From Methanofastidiosum methylothiophilum (GTDB lineage Archaea; Methanobacteriota_B; Thermococci; Methanofastidiosales; Methanofastidiosaceae): DNA of 64,000 nucleotides. Below, in pieces: positions 59,044-64,000 of the stretch. Numbering within the stretch: the first letter of the stretch is position 1; each line of letters begins with the position of its first letter. The position numbers and the translations under genes are program-made. The stretch spans positions 69,839-133,838 of the forward strand of contig LNJE01000001.1 of assembly GCA_001587635.1 (NCBI GenBank). The letters are read 5' to 3'. Below the pieces are notes generated by a model. The model saw only the letters and a program-made list of their open reading frames with translations, searched no databases and had not been told where the DNA came from.

Positions 59044-60936
59044 TCACCAATCCCTATTAGCTAGTGAACGCTGGCGTATTACTATAGCTAAAAGATTCAT
59101 TATAAATAAAATCACCAATAATATAATAATTGTACTAGCTGCAAGATTTTGAAATTCAACTTTTGGATGTCTAGTCCAAAAAAATATAGTAACTGGTAAA
59201 GCTAAAAATCCATCATAAATCTCATGGGGGGCAACTTTTGCAAAAACTGATGCTATAAACAAAATGGGTGCAGTTTCACCTATAGCTCTAGAGAGCGCCA
59301 ATATTGAACCAGTTAGTGTCCCTGGTAGTGCATATGGTATTACATGATGCCTAACTGTCTGCCATTTTGTTGCACCAAGACCTCTTGCAGCCTCTCTAAA
59401 CGATTTAGGAATAGCCTTAAGCGCTTCTTCTGTTGTAACAATAATAATTGGCATAACCATCAGTGATAGTGTTAAACTACCTGCAAGAATACTGGCCCCA
59501 AAATCAAAGATACGAACAAAGACTGTTAATCCCACTAGCCCAAAGACTATAGATGGTACTCCCGCTAGATTTTGAATTAATCGTCTTAAAATCTTAGTAT
59601 AAGTATTACTCCTTGCAAACTCAGTTAAGTATACTGCCGCCCCAAAACTTATAGGTAATGAAAATATCATGGTCAACACAACAAGGTATATTGATCCTAG
59701 GATTACAGGAAATATCCCTGCGACTGAGGGATTAGAACTTGGATAAGAAGTTAAAAACTTTAAATTGATTCCAGGAAGCCCTTGTTCTAAAATAGAGAAA
59801 ACTAGTAGTCCCAAGAATATTGATGCAAATATCAAACAAGACCCCACTAAAAATATCCCTAATTTTGCTACTCTATATCTGAATTTTAAAGAGTTTTCAG
59901 GATAAATTTTTTTAATCACTAGTTTGTCATTTTTTGGAACACTAGCACATATATTTTTTTTATTTTTTAGAGAAATTTTAATTTTTCTATTTTTATTTGT
60001 AGTCATTTTACCAGTATTTTGAATCCTTAAAACAACAAGCCCTGCCACGTAATTAATTATATATGTAATAACAAATAAAACAAGTCCAACTGCAAATGCT
60101 GCACTAACTGCTAAGCCCGGGGGAATATCCCCTGTTGCAACTTGAGCGATATAAGCAGTCATCGTTTGAACTTGGCTCAGAGGATTAAAAGTAAGTCTTG
60201 CCACATTTCCGGCTGCTAATGCCACCACCATTGTTTCACCTAATGCCCTTGATAATCCAAGCAAAACTGAAGCTATTATACCACTTGAAGCTGCAGGTAT
60301 CACAACTTTAATTGCTGTTTCCCATTTTGTCGCCCCCATTGCAAGACTTGCTTCTTTCAATTCTCTAGGAACAGCTCTAAGGGAGTCATCAGAAACACTA
60401 ACAATTATAGGGAGAATCATTACCGCCATTACTATAATAGCACTTGCAGCATTAAAGTAACTTGCACCGAAGTATTCTCTTAGAATAGGGCTAATTACTA
60501 TAAGGGCAAAAAATCCATAAACTATAGAAGGGACACCTGCCAAAAGTTCAATAATAGGTTTGGCTAAAGTACTAATTTTCTTATCTGCAAATAGAGCTAG
60601 GTATAATGCAGCGCCCAATCCAAGCGGGGTCGCAATTAGTATTGATCCTCCTGCGATTAGGATGGTGCCCGAAAATAATGGAAGAATACCAAAATTAGGA
60701 TCTGCCCCACTTGGCGTCCATTTTGTACCTATGAAAAACTGAATAATATTTATTTTTGGACTAAGAAAAAACTCAATGGATCCATTTAAAAGGGTATACA
60801 GAATAGCTAGGCTCACTATAATTGCAAAACTTGCTGCAACTAAAATTAATTTAACTATCAAAGTTTCTTTAAAGTCCATTTTTTTGCGAAACTGATTGTT
60901 TCCATTGTAGTAAGCTCTATTGATTTTACTTAACAT
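59044..60936 (-). CDS. fused phosphate permease PstC-PstA
   Basis: A 630-residue protein holding both permease subunits in one chain. The PstC half (about 1-310) has the signal GILPLFSGTILIAGG and the EAA loop ELKEASLAMGATKWETAIKV. The PstA half (about 345-630) has GIFPVILGSIYLVVLTMIF and the EAA loop SFREAARGLGATKWQTVRHH. They are joined by a hydrophilic linker of about 40 residues (IQNTGKMTTNKNRKIKIS and onward) that still carries the methionine where a separate pstA would start. No stop or frame change is seen. It acts in high-affinity phosphate uptake with PstB and PstS. Confidence 0.92.
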   Translation of the reverse strand: MLSKINRAYYNGNNQFRKKMDFKETLIVKLILVAASFAIIVSLAILYTLLNGSIEFFLSPKINIIQFFIGTKWTPSGADPNFGILPLFSGTILIAGGSILIATPLGLGAALYLALFADKKISTLAKPIIELLAGVPSIVYGFFALIVISPILREYFGASYFNAASAIIVMAVMILPIIVSVSDDSLRAVPRELKEASLAMGATKWETAIKVVIPAASSGIIASVLLGLSRALGETMVVALAAGNVARLTFNPLSQVQTMTAYIAQVATGDIPPGLAVSAAFAVGLVLFVITYIINYVAGLVVLRIQNTGKMTTNKNRKIKISLKNKKNICASVPKNDKLVIKKIYPENSLKFRYRVAKLGIFLVGSCLIFASIFLGLLVFSILEQGLPGINLKFLTSYPSSNPSVAGIFPVILGSIYLVVLTMIFSLPISFGAAVYLTEFARSNTYTKILRRLIQNLAGVPSIVFGLVGLTVFVRIFDFGASILAGSLTLSLMVMPIIIVTTEEALKAIPKSFREAARGLGATKWQTVRHHVIPYALPGTLTGSILALSRAIGETAPILFIASVFAKVAPHEIYDGFLALPVTIFFWTRHPKVEFQNLAASTIIILLVILFIMNLLAIVIRQRSLANRDW

Positions 60937-60948
60937 CTAAGAACACTC

Positions 60949-61965
60949 TTAGTTTAATTTTGAAAGTTGTGTTGGCAATACTGTTGGATCAACTAAGGAC
61001 ATTTTAACAAATCCAACTTCTGGAACTATTTTTTGTCCTTCTTCACTCAATATATATCTTAAGTATGTATTTATAGCTTTTCCTTTGTCAGTTGACTCAT
61101 TTGGAACCCCGTTTGTATATATATACAATGGCCTTACAATTGGATATTTTGCAATATTTTCAATTGATGCTCCTACATATTCCTCCCCTGATATCTTTGC
61201 AATCTTTACAATTTTTAACTGACCAGGATTTTCTGCGATATATGAAAATCCAAAGAATCCAATCGCATATTTATTTGATTTTATTGCATCCAAAATTACA
61301 TTGTCATCAGCTGTTGGATTGTATGCTCCGTCTCCTAAGTTTANTCTTGTCTTAGTTTCCTGTGTTGTATTTCCCCAATCTTTAATTATAGTCCCAAAGA
61401 AGTAATCATATGTCCCACTNGCTTCATCAGGTGCATATATTGCTATTTTTGCATGTGGCGCTCCTTTTTCCTTTAAATCNGGGACTTCATCCCAGTAAAC
61501 TGCAGGCATATCACCAGTAAAAATTNTATACAGCTGAGCATAAGTAAGTTCTTCTGCCCAATTGTTTTCATTGTTTACTACTACAACCAATACATCATAT
61601 GCAACAATCCATTTTGTTGGAAGNACACCACAGCATACTGCCATTGCAGAGCCATCGGTATTAACCAAATTTCCATCACATCCAACGATTTTATAGTCAG
61701 AATTTTTTAACAATCTACTGGTATCAACTAAATCTGCTTCTTTCATAAGAAGAGCATTTAATCCGTGACTTGATCCTCCACCTGAAACGAATATTTGTGC
61801 ACCTTCAAATTGCTCTGCCCATGCTATTGCTAATGGCAAAACTGTGCTTGATCCTGTTTGTCTGAGTTTAATGTCTGTTGTTTTTTGAGTACAATCACAA
61901 AAAATTATACCAAAAACAATCACAGCTATTAATAAACCAAACAATATTGTTTTATTTCCTTCCAG
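60949..61965 (-). CDS. pstS: phosphate-binding protein PstS
   Basis: A protein of 331-338 residues. After a signal segment ending IIFCDC (lipobox-like), the phosphate-binding domain shows RQTGSSTVLPLAIAWAEQF, SGGGSSHGLNALL, DEXSGTYDYFFG and AIGFFGFSYI. The first canonical codon is TTG 61944, but it is 11 nt from the weak GGAAGGA site. CTG 61965 gives a better positively charged signal peptide start and lies 6 nt after GGTGA, itself just after a TATA-like TTATAATA (about 61998-62005); I chose it tentatively. Head of the pst operon. Several N bases lie at 61344-61624. Confidence 0.87.
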   Translation of the reverse strand: MEGNKTILFGLLIAVIVFGIIFCDCTQKTTDIKLRQTGSSTVLPLAIAWAEQFEGAQIFVSGGGSSHGLNALLMKEADLVDTSRLLKNSDYKIVGCDGNLVNTDGSAMAVCCGXLPTKWIVAYDVLVVVVNNENNWAEELTYAQLYXIFTGDMPAVYWDEVXDLKEKGAPHAKIAIYAPDEXSGTYDYFFGTIIKDWGNTTQETKTRXNLGDGAYNPTADDNVILDAIKSNKYAIGFFGFSYIAENPGQLKIVKIAKISGEEYVGASIENIAKYPIVRPLYIYTNGVPNESTDKGKAINTYLRYILSEEGQKIVPEVGFVKMSLVDPTVLPTQLSKLN

Positions 61966-62083
61966 ATTATATCACCGAATAAATTAGTTTTAGGGGTCTT
62001 ATAATACTTTTCGACTTAAAGTATATAAGAATAATTATCAAATTATTTTCTCAATATCTCTATATATAAAAATATATTTATAT

Positions 62084-62584
62084 ATGCTTTGTTGAATAAT
62101 TGCCCTAAAATGAATCGCAAAGCTTAAACCCCATATAAACCCTATAGATCCATGCCAGGCAAAGGTGACGCCATAAACGAAAAGTATGTCAATATGGGAA
62201 AGTTTTGCATTTCTTTTGATTTTTTAAACGATATCTGGGATGAAGAGCTAGCTCTTATGAACAAAGATAAAGTCGGAAGGCCTTATCTTTACCCGGAATC
62301 CTTCATCAGATTTGTAGCAACTATAAGGACTGCCTATGGATTACGTTACAGGCAGACCGAAGGCTTTCTTCAGGCCATATCAGAGCATTCGCCTAAGATA
62401 AGGCCGGCAGACTACACCATCATCTGGCGAAGAACAGCTGCCAAACGGTTTGACATGGCACAAAAGGAAGTGATGATGAAGTTTCTATTGTATGACCAAC
62501 TGCAACAGCTAGTGTAAAGCTAAAGGTAAAGAAAGGGCAAGTTAGAGATAAGTGTCGTTTGTTTAGAATTATTCAACAAAGCAT
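62084..62584 (+). mobile_element. IS5-like element, internally deleted copy with intact terminal inverted repeats
   Basis: Perfect 18-bp terminal inverted repeats ATGCTTTGTTGAATAATT (62084-62101) and its complement (62567-62584) bracket a 501-bp element. It is AT-rich outside and clearly richer in G+C inside. It holds a transposase fragment with the N-terminal domain and a C-terminal tail but no DDE catalytic core, so it is nonautonomous, like a MITE. The flanks are TA-rich and a target duplication cannot be told apart from chance. Confidence 0.82.
62152..62517 (+). pseudogene. truncated IS5-like transposase
   Basis: A 121-residue frame. Residues 1-92 match the N-terminal domain of IS5-type transposases (KVGRPYLYPESFIRFVATIR, YRQTEGFLQAISEHSPKIRP, DYTIIWRR). 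The DDE catalytic domain, normally the next 150-200 residues, is missing, and residues 93-121 (AKRFDMAQKEVMMKFLLYDQ) are the protein's C-terminus joined in frame. It cannot be an active transposase. Confidence 0.8.
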
Positions 62585-62672
62585 TATATACCAAAAACTT
62601 TATATTAATTAGAGTAATTTTAAATAGGATTATAAACTAATATTGAAATGTAATACTAAAAGGGAGGAAAAA

Positions 62673-63602
62673 ATGAGAAAAAAAATAAGCTTATTTATTT
62701 TGTTGATAATGGCAATTTCTTTATCGATGGCTATTGGAATAACAGGACAGGAAAATGCTGAAGTTCCATTCGTTATTCCATGCTATCCATCGGACTATGT
62801 ATATAATTACCCTACATCTACCATAGCCCCAGGTCAAACTATATCTTTTGACATTCCGTCAAATCTATGCTTCCCAGTGAAAACAATTCAGATTGGAGAA
62901 GGGCTAGGCCTGGGCAAAGTCAAAAATTCCCCAACATATGGGTACGTATGTTCACTTTCATCAGACCAAGGGTGTTGTGCAGATGTAAACAACTTTTATG
63001 TTGTCGTTTGTGACAACAACAACTTTGACGTGATTACTTATGATGCACAAGGGCGAATACATGCTACTTGGCCCCGTAATAATCAATCATGTTTAATTGT
63101 TTTCGTTAATTATAATGGAAGAAAGGCTACACGATTTGAAGTTTATAATCGTGGCGGAACACTTACTACATTTACACCTACTTTAAACTATAGGTGCTGT
63201 TATGACTGCAGAAAGAAAGTGGAACCACCAGCAACAATTCTATACCCAAAAGTGGACATAGAAAACTTTGCAGTGGCAGGCGGGACCACGGTAATCAAGG
63301 ACGGAAAGCTATTGGCAAATCTCTCACTTTCTCCAGGCATACAGCAGACATTCATCCAGATTGAGAACAGAGGGATGTTCACACAAAACGACACAAGAGC
63401 TAGATTTGACGGATTGCCAGAAGGAGTGACAGTATCAATAACACCAGAAAGTCAAAAGCTTAAAGCAAAGAAAATTGGAACATACTCCGCAACATTTACA
63501 GTCGAACCAAATGTTCCATCTGGCAAATACCAGATTACTCTAGTCGCATACTCTGAAAAAGGGGTCTTTGACAAGATAGCATTTGAGTTCATAGTCCCAT
63601 AA
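62673..63602 (+). CDS. secreted protein with shared C-terminal surface module
   Basis: A 309-residue protein with a signal peptide (about 1-22). An N-terminal cysteine-rich beta domain (about 30-185; CSLSSDQGCCADVNN, VVCDNNNFDVITYDAQG, YRCCYDCRKK) of unknown family is followed by the C-terminal module (about 190-309; VIKDGKLLANLSLSPGIQQ, ARFDGLPEGVTVSITPESQK, PSGKYQITLVAYSEKG) that also ends the propeller protein at 31705-33603. The module is visibly richer in G+C than the N-terminal part. GGGAGG lies 6 nt before ATG 62673. The gene is bracketed by two IS remnants. Confidence 0.7.
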   Translation: MRKKISLFILLIMAISLSMAIGITGQENAEVPFVIPCYPSDYVYNYPTSTIAPGQTISFDIPSNLCFPVKTIQIGEGLGLGKVKNSPTYGYVCSLSSDQGCCADVNNFYVVVCDNNNFDVITYDAQGRIHATWPRNNQSCLIVFVNYNGRKATRFEVYNRGGTLTTFTPTLNYRCCYDCRKKVEPPATILYPKVDIENFAVAGGTTVIKDGKLLANLSLSPGIQQTFIQIENRGMFTQNDTRARFDGLPEGVTVSITPESQKLKAKKIGTYSATFTVEPNVPSGKYQITLVAYSEKGVFDKIAFEFIVP

Positions 63603-63639
63603 AATTATTTTTTAATTTTTTTTAATTTATTGCATAGTT

Positions 63640-63914
63640 CTATTCAAAAAGATAGATCCTTTAACTTATTTCTGCTTTAAGCTAGCTGTTACAGTTTGTC
63701 ACAGCAGTAGAAAATTTCTTTTTTTTTACATTTTGTCAAACCATTTGGCCATATCTTCTCTGCCAAATGAGCGCTTGGCTGAGGAAATATATTCTACAGT
63801 CACAAAAAAAATGTTCGTATTTGTTTTTATTCAAACGCTAACAGCTGTTGTCTTGCACCATAGGCATATGGCCTATAATAAGCCTAAGCTTTGCAATTGG
63901 CTATTCAACAAAAT
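63640..63914 (-). mobile_element. second, decayed copy of the same IS5-like element
   Basis: Read on the minus strand, it starts with ATTTTGTTGAATA (63914-63902) followed by GCAAAGCTTA, the same order as the left end of the copy at 62084. Near its other end ACAAACTGTAACAGCTAG matches ACCAACTGCAACAGCTAG of copy 1. The middle can be read as the transposase C-terminus (EYISSAKRSFGREDMAKWFD) interrupted by stops. It is therefore an internally deleted, mutated copy with a different deletion from copy 1. The left boundary is approximate. Confidence 0.7.
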
Positions 63915-63951
63915 CCATAACAAAAAGATTTATATAGGGATTTATAATTTA

Positions 63952-64000
63952 ATGTTTGGTACTATGAGTTTAGAGCCATCTAATGCAAATAAAGCGGTCA
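63952..64000 (+). CDS. start of an unidentified gene, cut by the window edge
   Basis: An open frame begins with ATG 63952 (or ATG 63964 in the same frame; MFGTMSLEPSNANKAV). A TATA-like TTTATATAGG lies at about 63929-63938. Too little is visible to name it or to be sure it is coding. Confidence 0.3.
   Translation, partial: MFGTMSLEPSNANKAV

Noticed and set aside
1..64000. CRISPR arrays, rRNA genes or prophage
   Set aside because: No regularly spaced repeats, no rRNA sequence and no phage structural, integrase or lysis genes were recognised on either strand.

Overview
The window is a contiguous, AT-rich stretch of an archaeal chromosome. The archaeal assignment rests on gene content: the archaeal-type CoA ligase for 4-phosphopantoate, RadB, the UPF0212 and DUF357 proteins, RNase P component 4, aRF1 with its NIKS motif, AMP phosphorylase, a geranylgeranyl-type prenyl synthase, an Lhr helicase, archaeal TATA boxes about 25-30 nt upstream of genes, and GGTGA-type ribosome binding sites. 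RadB together with DUF357/UPF0212 points to Euryarchaeota in the broad sense. The rubredoxin/rubrerythrin/flavodiiron cluster indicates a strict anaerobe. An uncultured methanogen-related lineage is plausible (inference), but no methanogenesis gene is visible. Scattered single N bases cluster in a few genes, as in a draft or population-consensus assembly.

Layout. 1-1972: CoA biosynthesis and a hexulose-phosphate synthase/RraA fusion. 2011-8002: a PadR regulator with its own operator, two half-size RND transporter proteins, a COG1361-type surface protein and an S-layer protein. 7988-13344 and on to 14147: Lhr helicase, a divergent phosphoesterase, a proteasomal-type AAA ATPase with Mpa/ARC-like architecture and an orphan EcfT. 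14180-17613: aspartate-semialdehyde and homoserine dehydrogenases with an FAH-family enzyme between them. 17787-24628: a KH protein, prenyl synthase, radical SAM protein and three secreted/membrane-anchored surface proteins. 24772-30605: PEP synthase, a CcdA-like membrane protein, an aminotransferase, a zinc-ribbon protein and an AI-2E transporter. 30678-33603: a cysteine-repeat lipoprotein and a secreted beta-propeller. 33930-37372: an archaeal counterpart of the bacterial MrfA/MrfB (YprA/YprB) DNA repair pair. 37689-39887: housekeeping genes, RadB, tRNA-Val and an 8-oxoguanine glycosylase. 39937-42832: MscL and an oxygen/peroxide defence cluster. 42866-48959: an Lrp regulator, tRNA-His, FtsY, a CBS protein, RNase P protein, AMP phosphorylase and SAH hydrolase. 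49030-54069: a membrane FKBP, SppA, a CDIN1-like nuclease, aRF1 and an XRE regulator. 54537-57555: aldehyde dehydrogenase, citrate synthase and tRNA-Pro. 57602-61965: phoU-pstB-pstCA-pstS phosphate uptake operon on the minus strand. 62084-63914: two decayed copies of one insertion sequence, in opposite orientation, flanking a secreted protein gene.

The most interesting points are: two genes whose only reasonable start codon is ATT, each 4 nt after a GGTGA/GGTGG ribosome binding site (radB and the hexulose-phosphate synthase fusion); the Mpa/ARC-like AAA ATPase in an archaeon; the MrfAB-like pair; a PstC-PstA fusion; a C-terminal surface-protein module shared by two distant genes, one of them bracketed by the IS remnants; and a tRNA-Val with C instead of T at position 33.
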